A stretch of DNA of 64,000 nucleotides from Clostridiales bacterium (lineage in GTDB: Bacteria; Bacillota; Clostridia; Oscillospirales; Acutalibacteraceae), in assembly GCA_012839345.1 (NCBI GenBank), contig DUNN01000036.1:124001-188000 (forward strand), in the 5' to 3' direction. The position numbers were made by a program, and so were the translations under genes. The notes beneath the pieces were generated by a model. The model was given only the letters and a program-made list of their open reading frames with translations, searched no databases and was not told the origin of the DNA. How positions within the stretch are numbered: position 1 is the first letter of the stretch; the number at the start of each line of letters is the position of its first letter. Below, in pieces: positions 33,138-40,808 of this stretch.

Positions 33138-34389
33138 GGAAGTGGTCATCATAGAGCGTGTAATCCTGCACAGTGACTGCAACAGCTTTTATGCATCGGT
33201 CGAATGCCTGCATCACCCGGAGATACGCAATAAGCCGGTAGCCGTGGGTGGAGACGTTGAGCAGCGGCATGGTATTATTTTGGCTAAAAATCAGCTGGCC
33301 AAAAAATACAATATCAAAACCGGCGAAGCACTCTGGCAGGCAAAAAGAAAGTGCCCTGAATTGGTCATTCTGCCGCCAAACTATCACCTTTATATGCGAT
33401 TTTCCAAACTTGCCCGGCAAATCTATTTGGATTATACCGATCAAGTCGAGCCGTTCGGCCTGGATGAATGTTGGCTCGATGTGACCGGAAGTGCGGTCAG
33501 AGGGGATGGTTTAACCATTGCAAAGGAGATTAGTGCACGCATTAAGTATGAGCTTGGTATCACGGTTTCAATTGGTGTATCCTGGAACAAGATTTTTGCG
33601 AAACTTGGCAGCGACTATAAGAAGCCCGACGCAATTACGGAGATAACCCGGCAAAACTTCAAAGAGATTGTCTGGCCGCTGCCCGCGGGAGATTTGCTCT
33701 ACGTAGGCTACTCTACCCAACGTCGTCTAAATTCTATGGGAATTCACACCGTCGGGCAGCTAGCCAATATGCCGCAGAACATTCTCCATTCTAACTTCGG
33801 AAAATGGGGCGACATTTTATTCTGCTTCGCAAATGGCATGGATACGACACCAGTGGCAAAGTTTGATAATAGCCCCACGGTAAAATCTATTGGGAATAGT
33901 ACCACCGCCCCTCGTGATTTGTTAAATGATGAAGACGTGAAAATAGTGTTGCTGGTGTTGGCCGACAGTGTAGCACGCCGCTTGCGGGAACAAGGTTTTA
34001 AAGGTCGAACGGTATGTATTAGTGTCCGGGATAATGATTTATTTTGCTTTACCCGACAGCATACCATGAAGCAGTACACAAACATTACATCGGAAATTGC
34101 TAAGAGTGGGTTACAGCTTTTTTACAAACATTATCGGTGGAATAAGCCAATCCGGAGTATTGGAATCAGCGTTACCGACCTTGTATCGGACTGCGTCCCC
34201 GCGCAGACTGATTTGTATTGTGACGAACGAAGCCGAGAGCGAAAAGAGCGCTTAGATGCCGCAACGGATTGGCTTAAGAGTCGATTTGGAACCTATGCGG
34301 TACAACCGGCGGTGTTGCTGGCCGACCGTCGGCTCTCGGGATTTGATCCAAAGAAAGACCACACAATCCATCCAGTTGGATATTTTTAG
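33136..34389 (+). CDS. Y-family (DinB/UmuC-type) translesion DNA polymerase
   Basis: Error-prone polymerase of about 417 residues, used for bypass of DNA damage. Catalytic carboxylates are in LHSDCNSFYASVE (about residues 11-23) and GLDECWLDVTG (about 107-117). The helix-hairpin region LLYVGYSTQRRLNSMGIHTVGQL and the C-terminal little-finger domain follow. The recorded start, TTG 33136, overlaps a LexA box and has no site. GTG 33142 is another option. The family N-terminus aligns best with the codon ATA at 33151, which is 8 bases after GGAAG, so a rare AUA start is possible. First gene of a three-gene SOS operon with a small partner and an HMCES protein. Confidence 0.9.
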   Translation: MEVVIIERVILHSDCNSFYASVECLHHPEIRNKPVAVGGDVEQRHGIILAKNQLAKKYNIKTGEALWQAKRKCPELVILPPNYHLYMRFSKLARQIYLDYTDQVEPFGLDECWLDVTGSAVRGDGLTIAKEISARIKYELGITVSIGVSWNKIFAKLGSDYKKPDAITEITRQNFKEIVWPLPAGDLLYVGYSTQRRLNSMGIHTVGQLANMPQNILHSNFGKWGDILFCFANGMDTTPVAKFDNSPTVKSIGNSTTAPRDLLNDEDVKIVLLVLADSVARRLREQGFKGRTVCISVRDNDLFCFTRQHTMKQYTNITSEIAKSGLQLFYKHYRWNKPIRSIGISVTDLVSDCVPAQTDLYCDERSRERKERLDAATDWLKSRFGTYAVQPAVLLADRRLSGFDPKKDHTIHPVGYF

Positions 34390-34404
34390 GGGGTATAACT
34401 CGTC

Positions 34405-34665
34405 ATGCCAGTTTATAAAAAATATGTGGATATGATTGTACAGTACACGGAAGACGGTAAAATAATTCCATTGGCCGTGCGATGGGCGCCTGGAGAGATT
34501 TTTGAAATAGATCGGGTGACCGATATCCGGCCCTGCGCATCCTTAAAGGCCGGCGGCGCTGGGATACGCTATACCTGCGAAATCAAAGGGAGAGAAAAAT
34601 ATATTTGGCTTGAAGAATCGCGATGGTTCGTTGAAGCAAAAGACCATACAATAAATGCGGGGTGA
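34405..34665 (+). CDS. small conserved partner of the Y-family polymerase
   Basis: Soluble protein of 86 residues between the polymerase and HMCES genes, 15 bases after the polymerase stop. AGGGGG lies about 10 bases before ATG. The pattern WAPGEIFEIDRVTDIRPCASL, RYTCEIKGREKYIWLE and a final RWFVE looks like a small beta-barrel. Short proteins with this pattern often follow Y-family polymerase genes in Clostridia and occupy the position held by YolD in Bacillus, but it does not look like YolD. Function unknown; SOS-linked by operon membership. Confidence 0.75.
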   Translation: MPVYKKYVDMIVQYTEDGKIIPLAVRWAPGEIFEIDRVTDIRPCASLKAGGAGIRYTCEIKGREKYIWLEESRWFVEAKDHTINAG

Positions 34666-34669
34666 GAAC

Positions 34670-35239
34670 ATGTGTGGACGATATGTACTTTTCAGTGACA
34701 CTGAAATGCAGGATATCCGTGATATTATTGATGAGGTTCAGCGAAAAGTGGATGGAGTTAAAACCGGTGAAATATTCCCGACAGACAAGGCTCCGGTTCT
34801 GATTCAGGAGCACGGAATCATTACGCCTGATGCCATAAAGTGGGGATTTCCGAGTTTTCGTAATAAAGGAGTAATTATAAATGCGCGTGCGGAAACTGCC
34901 CCGGAAAAGCCAATGTTCCGTAAAAGTTTAGAGGCTAAGCGCTGTGTTATTCCGTCAACAGGATTTTATGAATGGTCGCATGATGGGAAAAAGAAAAAAT
35001 ATCAGTTTAATCTTCCAAGTTCAGGTGCGCTTTATATGGCTGGATTATGGAACAATTTTGACGGTGAACGTCGGTTTGTAATCCTGACGGTCGAAGCAAA
35101 TATGTCAATGTCAGAGATTCATAACCGTATGCCTGTAGTACTGAGCAACACAGAAATTACTCAGTGGATGGATAGTTATCAGGGAGCGCTGGATGTACTT
35201 GCGATTCAACGCCCAGAATTGGTAAAAAAGCTAGCATAA
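34670..35239 (+). CDS. HMCES/YedK family SOS response-associated protein
   Basis: SRAP-domain protein of 189 residues that forms a covalent crosslink with abasic sites in single-stranded DNA and protects them. The catalytic Cys2 is given by the MCGRY start, which fixes the start at ATG 34670 (GGGGTGAG 4 bases upstream). Other conserved elements are NARAET (about residues 70-75), GFYEW (about 98-102, active-site Glu) and the HNRMPV histidine (about 153). It is the third gene of the LexA-controlled operon, four bases after the small partner gene, and is followed by a terminator. Confidence 0.93.
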   Translation: MCGRYVLFSDTEMQDIRDIIDEVQRKVDGVKTGEIFPTDKAPVLIQEHGIITPDAIKWGFPSFRNKGVIINARAETAPEKPMFRKSLEAKRCVIPSTGFYEWSHDGKKKKYQFNLPSSGALYMAGLWNNFDGERRFVILTVEANMSMSEIHNRMPVVLSNTEITQWMDSYQGALDVLAIQRPELVKKLA

Positions 35240-35296
35240 AAAAATAAGCATGACTCTAATACTAATGCTTTAATTGAATTCAAGCATCTCAAAAAC

Positions 35297-35338
35297 AAAT
35301 CTCCGCTGGCCGATTGGTTGACGGAGATTTTCTTTTTT
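35297..35338 (+). terminator. intrinsic terminator of the SOS operon
   Basis: Stem AAATCTCCG / CGGAGATTT with a 16-base loop, then TCTTTTTT. Confidence 0.88.
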
Positions 35339-35596
35339 GGTAATTTGTTAGCTTATAGGGTTTTAGCTAAAAAGGGCGAAAACTGCAAGACGACTGACAA
35401 ATTAGATTTATAGAAAACACGTTTTATAGGTGTAAAATGGGTGTGAAAAAATAAAAAGAGCACTTGTAAATTGCAGCCATATAACTTATGCTTTATGTGG
35501 GAATAAGCTAGCTGCAACTATGTACGATCTACGTGAATTCATTTATTTAGAAATTAAAAGCTTATATAACTAATAACTAAAGAGAAGGTGAAAGAT
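35339..35596 (+). other. non-coding AT-rich gap
   Basis: No gene seen. A near-palindrome GAAAACACGTTTTA (35412-35425) resembles a decayed LexA box. It may hold the promoter of the next gene, but no clear -35/-10 pair stands out. Confidence 0.35.
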
Positions 35597-36241
35597 TTGA
35601 AATTTGCAATGTCTTATAGCTTTGGCAAAGATTCTGCTTTTGCTATGTATAAAATGATTGAAGCGGGACACGAGCCTATCTGTCTTATCACTGCGATAAA
35701 TGAAAGGGATGGTAGATCGTGGTTCCACGGCATATCACAAAACATAGCGGAGAAGATTGCCGACTCAATCGGTTTACCGATTATAACAGCCAGTTCTACT
35801 GGAACACAAAAATATGTTGAGGCTTTTACAAATGCGTTGCTACAAGCTAAAACCCTGGGTGCTGAGGCATGCGTCTTTGGTGATATAGATATAGAGGAGC
35901 ATTTGGAATGGGATAAGAACATTTGTAATGCTGCAGAGCTTGAATGCATTGCTCCACTTTGGGGAACTTCCAGAGAAACATCAGTTAAAGAAGAAATTGA
36001 ATCTGGTATTACTGCTGTTATTAAAGTTGTTGACCATAAGTGTCTTGATGATGAATTCTTAGGCAGAGAACTCACGATTGAACTTGTGGATAAAATAAGA
36101 CAAACCGGAGCTGATGTTTGTGGTGAAAACGGCGAATATCATACTCTTGTAACTTATGCACCGTTTTATAAAGCTCCTGTGCCTATACATCTTGGAGAAA
36201 TCGTGCAAATTGACGGCTATGGAGCAATAGACATTCTTTGA
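35597..36241 (+). CDS. Dph6-like adenine nucleotide alpha-hydrolase (ATP-binding, PP-loop)
   Basis: Soluble protein of 214 residues of the diphthine-ammonia-ligase-like (DUF71) PP-loop family. The ATP pyrophosphatase loop SYSFGKDSAFA is at residues 6-16, and the family-specific CGENGEYHTLVTYAP lies at about residues 173-187. EF-2 diphthamide does not exist in bacteria, so the bacterial substrate is unknown; ATP-dependent amidation or adenylation is the likely chemistry. The start is TTG 35597, with AGAAGG 8 bases upstream, giving the usual MKFAMSYS opening. GTG 35588 is the alternative. AT-rich codon use marks it as part of the accessory stretch. Confidence 0.8.
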   Translation: MKFAMSYSFGKDSAFAMYKMIEAGHEPICLITAINERDGRSWFHGISQNIAEKIADSIGLPIITASSTGTQKYVEAFTNALLQAKTLGAEACVFGDIDIEEHLEWDKNICNAAELECIAPLWGTSRETSVKEEIESGITAVIKVVDHKCLDDEFLGRELTIELVDKIRQTGADVCGENGEYHTLVTYAPFYKAPVPIHLGEIVQIDGYGAIDIL

Positions 36242-36492
36242 TTAACTAAATAGATCGCACCGTGAGTATTGAGTTGTCTTCCGAAAGAGTATTTAGGACG
36301 CTCTTGACCCAGATTGGAGCCGGGAGGGTACAACCGTAGCCGCTCTTCCCTGATATAATGGATTTCACTTTGTGTTGACCCTGCTCGTTCGTGGTAGAGC
36401 GTATTTTTTAGTCCACATAAAAGTGGCTTTTCGAGTCTTTTAAGGCAATAAGATATTAAATAGTAACGAGCCAATATTGCTACAATCACAAA
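36242..36492 (-). other. gap beside tRNA-Pro with an unidentifiable open frame
   Basis: On the minus strand an open frame (36217-36489) has no ribosome binding site but a protein-like stretch (YPPGSNLGQERPKYSFGR). It may be a scrap of a mobile-element gene; I cannot name the family. Confidence 0.25.
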
Positions 36493-36538
36493 TAAAAAAA
36501 TATCCGCACAAACTCTGGAACCCAGTGTTCATGCGGAT
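36493..36538 (-). terminator. terminator of the tRNA-Pro gene
   Basis: Minus strand stem ATCCGCA / TGCGGAT with a 23-base loop, then a run of Ts. Confidence 0.8.
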
Positions 36539-36542
36539 TATT

Positions 36543-36618
36543 TGGTCCGAGTGGCGAGACTTGAACTCACGGCCTCTTGACCCCCAGTCAAGCGCGCTAC
36601 CAACTGCGCCACACCCGG
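36543..36618 (-). tRNA. tRNA-Pro (anticodon GGG)
   Basis: 76-nt cloverleaf on the minus strand. Acceptor CCGGGTG / CACTCGG (with G-U), D-arm GCGC/GCGC, anticodon stem CTTGA/TCAAG with loop CTGGGGG (anticodon GGG, codon CCC), T-arm with GTTCAAG, discriminator A and an encoded CCA. A weak promoter TTGCTT-17-TAAAAT lies upstream. The gene's 3' end faces the AT-richer accessory region. Confidence 0.96.
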
Positions 36619-36920
36619 ACAACAAAATTTATTTTATCACAATAGCGGCCAAAAAGCAAGATTTTTATTATAGTTAGGCGCAAAAATATTTTAGCGTGCG
36701 TTCCTAAAGCATTATTCACACTGCAGCTTCCACTTTTTGCTGCGAAAAGGCAGGCAATGGAACCCTTGGTTTGCTCAGCGGTTTGCTTTTTGAATTCCTT
36801 TTGTGAATAATAGTGAAAAATCGGGATATTTGTTAAAATGCTAAAATTTTTTCCAATATTTGTTACCGCATTTCCAGAAATTACATTTGAAATTTTTGAA
36901 TGAATTAGGTAATATAAGAC

Positions 36921-37050
36921 TGTGCTATGAGAAACAGCATGGATTGAGATAGTAGCAATCTTATCACTTGTTTCTCCAAGTAAGCCGTCCCGTAAAACGG
37001 GCGGCTTCCTATGACTGTGACAGCCGCGCCGGAAGGTGCGGCTTTTTTGT
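36921..37050 (+). ncRNA. candidate structured RNA with terminator
   Basis: Three hairpins in a row with no open frame: GAGAAACA / TGTTTCTC (36929-36936 with 36969-36976) enclosing GATTG/CAATC; AAGCCG-CCCG / CGGG-CGGCTT (36979-37006); and AGCCGC / GCGGCT (37022-37043) followed by TTTTTTG. A competing TGCT/AGCA hairpin near 36923-36939 is possible. TATAAG at 36913-36918 could be a -10, but the -35 is poor. It may be a small RNA or the leader of a lost gene. Confidence 0.4.
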
Positions 37051-37413
37051 TGTTCAAAATGTTTTGGTTGGCAATGCGGCAATATAAACCGTAATCACGT
37101 GACAAAATTCGACTGACAGACGAGCGGCTTGCTTCAGCCGATTCCAGATGGTATCTCGCCTTTCTACATATTTGATATCCAAAATGTTGGATTTGAAAAG
37201 GAACAGCTTCGTTACCACGTATGACCTGCCATACGTCGAAGTGCAACGCCGCTTACGAAGTTGTTTGGATCGCGCTGAAGGTTACTCGTTCGACGGAATC
37301 AAAAGCCGTTATGGGACCCTGAAGCGGGATGAGCCTGCCAAACAATCTGGCACGAATCTTTGAACTGAATTCCATTGATAGGAAAACAATTTGAAAGAAA
37401 TCCTGATTGCTGC
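37051..37413 (+). other. gap without a supported gene
   Basis: A 71-codon frame (37148-37363) is open but has no ribosome binding site and no recognisable product. Nothing else seen. Confidence 0.35.
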
Positions 37414-37509
37414 TTGACAATTTTGGTTAGCCATGGTAAACTAACCGCAGATGGAGGTTAGCATAAGCTTACCTCCTTATAAAAGAGCAAGAGGTTAGGC
37501 GTGACTAAC
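37414..37509 (+). promoter_or_regulatory. promoter and three DtxR-type inverted repeats (iron-type control)
   Basis: TTGACA (37414-37419), 17-base spacer, TAAACT (37437-37442). Three inverted repeats follow each other: GGTTAG-N10-CTAACC (37425-37446, over the -10), GGAGGTTAGC..GCTTACCTCC (37453-37476) and GGTTAG..CTAAC (37493-37509). Two hold the exact half-site AGGTTAG of the DtxR/IdeR operator. Iron- or manganese-dependent repression is inferred. Confidence 0.6.
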
Positions 37510-37649
37510 ATTCAGAAGCAAAGATGATGGCAGCAGAGCAGGCGGCAATTCGTCCAATCCGCAGATAAAGCTCTGCGCCCATACTTCCGAAGCAGCGGCT
37601 TAAATCCGTCCATAATCGTTTGAATCAGAGAAAAGAGGTTTGACCGTAT

Positions 37650-37850
37650 ATGTTGCAGTGGTTAGCCGCTAACGCGGCCACGATGATTGTTTGTGCTGTT
37701 CTGGCGTTTTTGTTTGTCCTTGCAGTCCGCCGTATCTATCGTACCCGAAAAAGCGGCGGTTGTGCCGGCTGCAGTGGCTGCAGCGGCTGTTCATCCTGCT
37801 GCTGCAGTCAGATGGAGCCTGAGAAAGCCGAAGTAAAAAATAAGTTGTAA
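37650..37850 (+). CDS. FeoB-associated Cys-rich membrane protein (orphan)
   Basis: Protein of 66 residues: one N-terminal transmembrane helix (about residues 8-27), a short basic stretch, then a cysteine-rich tail (GGCAGCSGCSGCSSCCC) and an acidic end. This is the typical small protein encoded after feoB, thought to assist ferrous iron uptake. Here no feoA or feoB lies between it and its promoter. The 140 bases upstream (37510-37649) contain only stop-interrupted frames. AGAGG lies 11 bases before ATG. It appears to be what is left of a feo operon. Confidence 0.85.
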   Translation: MLQWLAANAATMIVCAVLAFLFVLAVRRIYRTRKSGGCAGCSGCSGCSSCCCSQMEPEKAEVKNKL

Positions 37851-37855
37851 AGAAA

Positions 37856-37892
37856 CTGCCGCCGCCCATTGAATTGGGCAGCGGCAGCTTCT
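37856..37892 (+). terminator. hairpin after the Cys-rich gene
   Basis: Stem CTGCCGC-GCCCA / TGGGC-GCGGCAG with loop TTGAAT, then CTTCT. Strong stem, weak T-run. Confidence 0.6.
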
Positions 37893-37916
37893 GTATTATG
37901 GGAAAGAAAAATTCCA

Positions 37917-38336
37917 ATGCTTTCATCCGCGAAAAAGAGAATACCTTTTTGCTATCTGCCAACTAGGCATAGAAGGAAATCAGGTTCCTTCGTCGATGCT
38001 TGCATCCTTTTTAAAGGTGAAGCGCCCCAGCATTTCCAAAATGCAGAATGCATTGACCGCGGACGGACAGATTCAAAAAGAATTCTACGGCGAAATTACG
38101 TTTACGCCGCAGGGGTTCAATTTGAGAACAAGCTTTATACCAACGAGGTTCGGGTCTTTGAGTTTTTTACCAAAGTTCTGGGATTATCGAAAGGACACGC
38201 GGAGCACGACGCACTAATCGGTATCTTTGTGTTTCCAGAGAAAGGTGTGGAACAGATTATTGCAAAGTTATTGAAAAAGAATAGGGAACGTGCGGCGGTT
38301 ATGTTGCGCTCCATAATTCGTGATACGAGCGGATAA
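37917..38336 (+). pseudogene. frameshifted DtxR/MntR family metal-dependent regulator
   Basis: The DtxR pattern is spread over two frames. ATG 37917 starts MLSSAK. The winged helix (EYLFAICQLG.., LASFLKVKRPSISKMQNAL, KEFYGEITFTPQG) is read one frame later between 37939 and 38115. The dimerisation region (ENKLYTNEVRVFEFFTKVLGLSKGHAEHDA) is back in the first frame. The shifts fall in an A-run (37932-37936) and a G-run (38112-38115), and cancel out. The frame stays open, but its product would lack the DNA-binding helices. Either a decayed iron/manganese regulator or a pair of homopolymer sequencing errors. The 3' end overlaps the convergent phosphatase gene. Confidence 0.75.
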
Positions 38337-38949
38337 ACCGGTCAGCGTCCCGAATGATTTGATCCTGCTCGTATTCCGAATAAGGGTCATAAACGCCGCA
38401 GGTCGAAAATCCGCCCGCCTTGGCGCCCTGTATGCCCGCATGGATATCTTCAAACACGGTGCATTCCGCCGGCGAAAGGTTCAGCCGCTTTGCGGCCAGC
38501 AAATAAATATCCGGGTGGCCTTTTCCGCGGCTTACTTCACTTAAGTCGGCAAAGGCGTCAAACAGTTCCAATACTCCGTTGCGCTTTAACGCCGGTTCAT
38601 ACAGCCTTGGCGTTTGCGCGGTGGCGACCGCCAGCTTGATTCCACTTTGTTTCAGATGCCGAAGATATTGTTCGGCGCCGGGCTTTAACGGAATTTCGTC
38701 GCGGTAAGCTTGTTCGGACATTTCCACCCAGTCGCGAATGACCTCTTCCGGTGTTTCATTCAGCGAAAAGCGCGATATGGTGTAGGCAGCGGCGTCCGCA
38801 TAGTTCATTGGTGTGACTTTTTCTACATAATCGTCCGGAAGGGCGATACCTCTTTTTGCGAGAAACCGTTTATCGATTGCTGCCCAAATGCCCATGGAAT
38901 CGAGCAGGGTTCCGTCTAAATCAAAAATTGCGCCTTTCAGCTGAGTCAT
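38299..38949 (-). CDS. HAD superfamily phosphatase (beta-phosphoglucomutase/Gph-like)
   Basis: Cytoplasmic hydrolase of 216 residues. Motif I FDLDGTLLDS (about residues 8-17, nucleophile Asp), motif II VATAQT (about 111-116, where Thr/Ser binds phosphate), the motif III Lys in RGKGHPDIY, and motif IV FEDIHAGI (about 166-173) are in order, with a helical cap inserted after motif I. This layout fits sugar-phosphate phosphatases or phosphomutases; the substrate is not determined. ATG 38949 has AAAGGA 9 bases upstream. An in-frame TTG at 38958 is too close to that site. Confidence 0.88.
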   Translation of the reverse strand: MTQLKGAIFDLDGTLLDSMGIWAAIDKRFLAKRGIALPDDYVEKVTPMNYADAAAYTISRFSLNETPEEVIRDWVEMSEQAYRDEIPLKPGAEQYLRHLKQSGIKLAVATAQTPRLYEPALKRNGVLELFDAFADLSEVSRGKGHPDIYLLAAKRLNLSPAECTVFEDIHAGIQGAKAGGFSTCGVYDPYSEYEQDQIIRDADRFIRSYHELWSAT

Positions 38950-39016
38950 ATTTCGCAATCCTTTCTTTGATACATTGATACGTTATAATGCCGGGAAAGC
39001 TGCGGAAAATTGAATT

Positions 39017-39415
39017 TTACATTTCGGTATCCCGAAATTCAATGACCGTACCTTCCGGAGCTTTGATTTTAAAGAGATAGCCGTTTTCGACTTTATAAAG
39101 AATGGCTCCATTTTTTACGAAAAAATTTTTAACACCGATTTTCGAAAGTCGGTCCAGTTCCTGATGAATATCGTCTACTTTAAAACACATGTGCACAATT
39201 CCGGTGTCTTTTAAGCTGTTCGGATTTAATTTCTCACCGTGTTTGCCGGTTTGCAGTTCAATCGAAAAGGTTCCGCATTTCAGCCAAGTATTATAATCGC
39301 GCCCGTGAAAATTTGCGGTTTCAGATATAAGTTCGAAACCTAAAATCTCGGTGTAAAACTTTAGCGATTCTTGATAATTTTCCGTTTGAATACAAACGTG
39401 ATGCAATGTTTTCAT
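39017..39415 (-). CDS. VOC family (glyoxalase-like) protein
   Basis: Small metal-binding-fold protein of 132 residues built of two beta-alpha-beta-beta-beta units. HHVCIQTENYQESLKFYTEILGF at the N-terminus and VHMCFKVDDI near residue 80 are the typical strand-helix and mid motifs. Conserved His and Glu residues (His6, Glu57-type and the final IEF) could bind a divalent metal. The reaction is not predictable: lyase, dioxygenase and resistance functions all use this fold. AAAGGAGG lies 12 bases before the ATG. Codon use is AT-richer than its neighbours. Confidence 0.8.
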   Translation of the reverse strand: MKTLHHVCIQTENYQESLKFYTEILGFELISETANFHGRDYNTWLKCGTFSIELQTGKHGEKLNPNSLKDTGIVHMCFKVDDIHQELDRLSKIGVKNFFVKNGAILYKVENGYLFKIKAPEGTVIEFRDTEM

Positions 39416-39590
39416 ACTTTTATCAAACCTCCTTTCTTCGTTTTATTCCTTCGTACTGTTAACAATGGTGTTTTTTCTAATTTATAAGAAGAATTAAAAA
39501 CATTCGGATTTCTGTGGTGTATAAACCGTTTGAAAAGTGAATATAATTCAATCAAAAGAAACGGTTATTTCGTTTAAGGAGTTGATCATT

Positions 39591-39827
39591 GTGCCGCGCG
39601 GAGTTCAGAAAACCGACGAACAAAAACTTCAGATTTTAGATGCTCAAATTGCGGAACTGGAGTCAAGAAAAACAAAAATTGAGGAAAAAATAAAAGCGCT
39701 GAACGATCAAAAACAGGTCATTTTTGATCAGCAGCAGCAAAAGAAATTGGAAGAACTTCAAAAGTTTATTTCCCGTTTGGGCAAAACTCCCGAGGAAGTT
39801 CTCGAAATCCTGAAAAAGGCGGAATAA
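39591..39827 (+). CDS. small coiled-coil protein
   Basis: Soluble protein of 78 residues with a start at GTG 39591, 9 bases after AAGGAG. After MPRGVQKTDEQK comes a continuous heptad-like helix (about residues 12-52, rich in Glu, Lys and Gln: IAELESRKTKIEEKIKALND), then a short helix GKTPEEVLEILKKAE. Similar small proteins are common in Clostridia, some resembling nucleoid or phage-derived coiled-coil proteins, but I recognise no named family. It has its own terminator. Confidence 0.65.
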   Translation: MPRGVQKTDEQKLQILDAQIAELESRKTKIEEKIKALNDQKQVIFDQQQQKKLEELQKFISRLGKTPEEVLEILKKAE

Positions 39828-39855
39828 ACCGAACCGGCCCAATATGCCAAACCTG

Positions 39856-39891
39856 AAGCGGCGATGGAGTTGACACCATCGCCGCTTTTTC
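39856..39891 (+). terminator. intrinsic terminator
   Basis: Perfect 12-bp stem AAGCGGCGATGG / CCATCGCCGCTT, 8-base loop, then TTTT. Confidence 0.93.
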
Positions 39892-39932
39892 GGGCGTTTT
39901 TCAAAACCGGCTGAATCTTTTTGGGGAATAGG

Positions 39933-40526
39933 CTACAGTCGGATTTTCATACCCGGTTTTAGTACGATTTTTCCGTTTGCCTGAAAAGCGTCCGCAATTT
40001 TTTCATCAAATAAGTCCCCCACGACCATGTGAATGGGAATATTATGCTTCGCCCCGATGACTTTTGCGCATTCTGAAGCCTCGTGCACATTCATATTATA
40101 TACCCCGTCGGTTGGCAGAAGCGCATAATCAATCGCAATGTTCGCTAATTTTTCAGACATATAACTTGTTTTAGAAGTATCCCCTGCTGCATAAATGGTT
40201 CGCTGGTCCGCTGTAATCAGGAATCCGACGCATTGTTCAATGGGATGATTTTTATTACAGGCCGGAGTCGCCTGAATCTGAACGCCGTTAAACTCAACAG
40301 AACGGTATTCACCGTTGACCAGCAGGTCAGAGCTTCTGTAAATCTTTCCGTTCTTTTTCAGCTTTACCAGTTTGATGTTGTTATGGTCAAAATGTTCATG
40401 TGAAACCAGTACCAAATCCGCCGGTTCGTCATAGCCTTTTCCGGCATACGGATCCACATAGATTACGCAGCCGCTGTCCGTGGTAATTCGGAAACTTGCG
40501 TGCCCCTGATAGAAAAGTTCTGCCAT
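39933..40526 (-). CDS. UlaG-like metallo-beta-lactamase fold hydrolase
   Basis: Metal-dependent hydrolase of 197 residues. It opens MAELFYQGHASFRI, has the zinc motif SHEHFDHNN at about residues 43-51, then NKNHP (His, about 88), AAGDTSKT (Asp, about 113-116) and a late His in IPIHMVVGD. This set is typical of the short UlaG/YtkL branch (lactonase or phosphodiesterase-like), although the substrate is unknown. The start is ATG 40526, with GGGAGG 7 bases upstream. It stands alone. Confidence 0.85.
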   Translation of the reverse strand: MAELFYQGHASFRITTDSGCVIYVDPYAGKGYDEPADLVLVSHEHFDHNNIKLVKLKKNGKIYRSSDLLVNGEYRSVEFNGVQIQATPACNKNHPIEQCVGFLITADQRTIYAAGDTSKTSYMSEKLANIAIDYALLPTDGVYNMNVHEASECAKVIGAKHNIPIHMVVGDLFDEKIADAFQANGKIVLKPGMKIRL

Positions 40527-40808
40527 GTTACTTCCTCCCATCTGATGAAAATAGTCTTTTCTCCATTTTCAACCGGAATCATCCGCGTGGCCGATTCCTA
40601 ATAATGAATGAAATTGACCAGCCACCGCAGATGAAAATGATATGTTTATTTTATCATTGAGGAAGAAATTCGGCAAGTGGCAGGAAGTGTTTTTGATTGC
40701 AAAGAAACGCGCCTTGAAACGGCGAATTAAGCCCCATCAAGGCGCGCTTTTTGCGCAGTATGGTGTTTTCTAACGTTTCCGTGGTGCATTGCGGAAGGTT
40801 CTGAAAAA

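Noticed and set aside
35412-35425. Third LexA-like box GAAAACACGTTT
   Set aside because: Both half-sites deviate from GAAC/GTTC and no promoter fits around it.
36242-36489. Suspected insertion-sequence fragment
   Set aside because: A protein-like stretch is visible, but I cannot match it to a transposase family and see no terminal repeats.
36597-37082. Open frame of 161 codons on the minus strand next to tRNA-Pro
   Set aside because: It overlaps the tRNA and the hairpins of the candidate RNA; low-complexity translation without a start site.
37148-37363. 71-codon open frame on the plus strand
   Set aside because: No ribosome binding site, no family resemblance; kept only as part of a gap entry.
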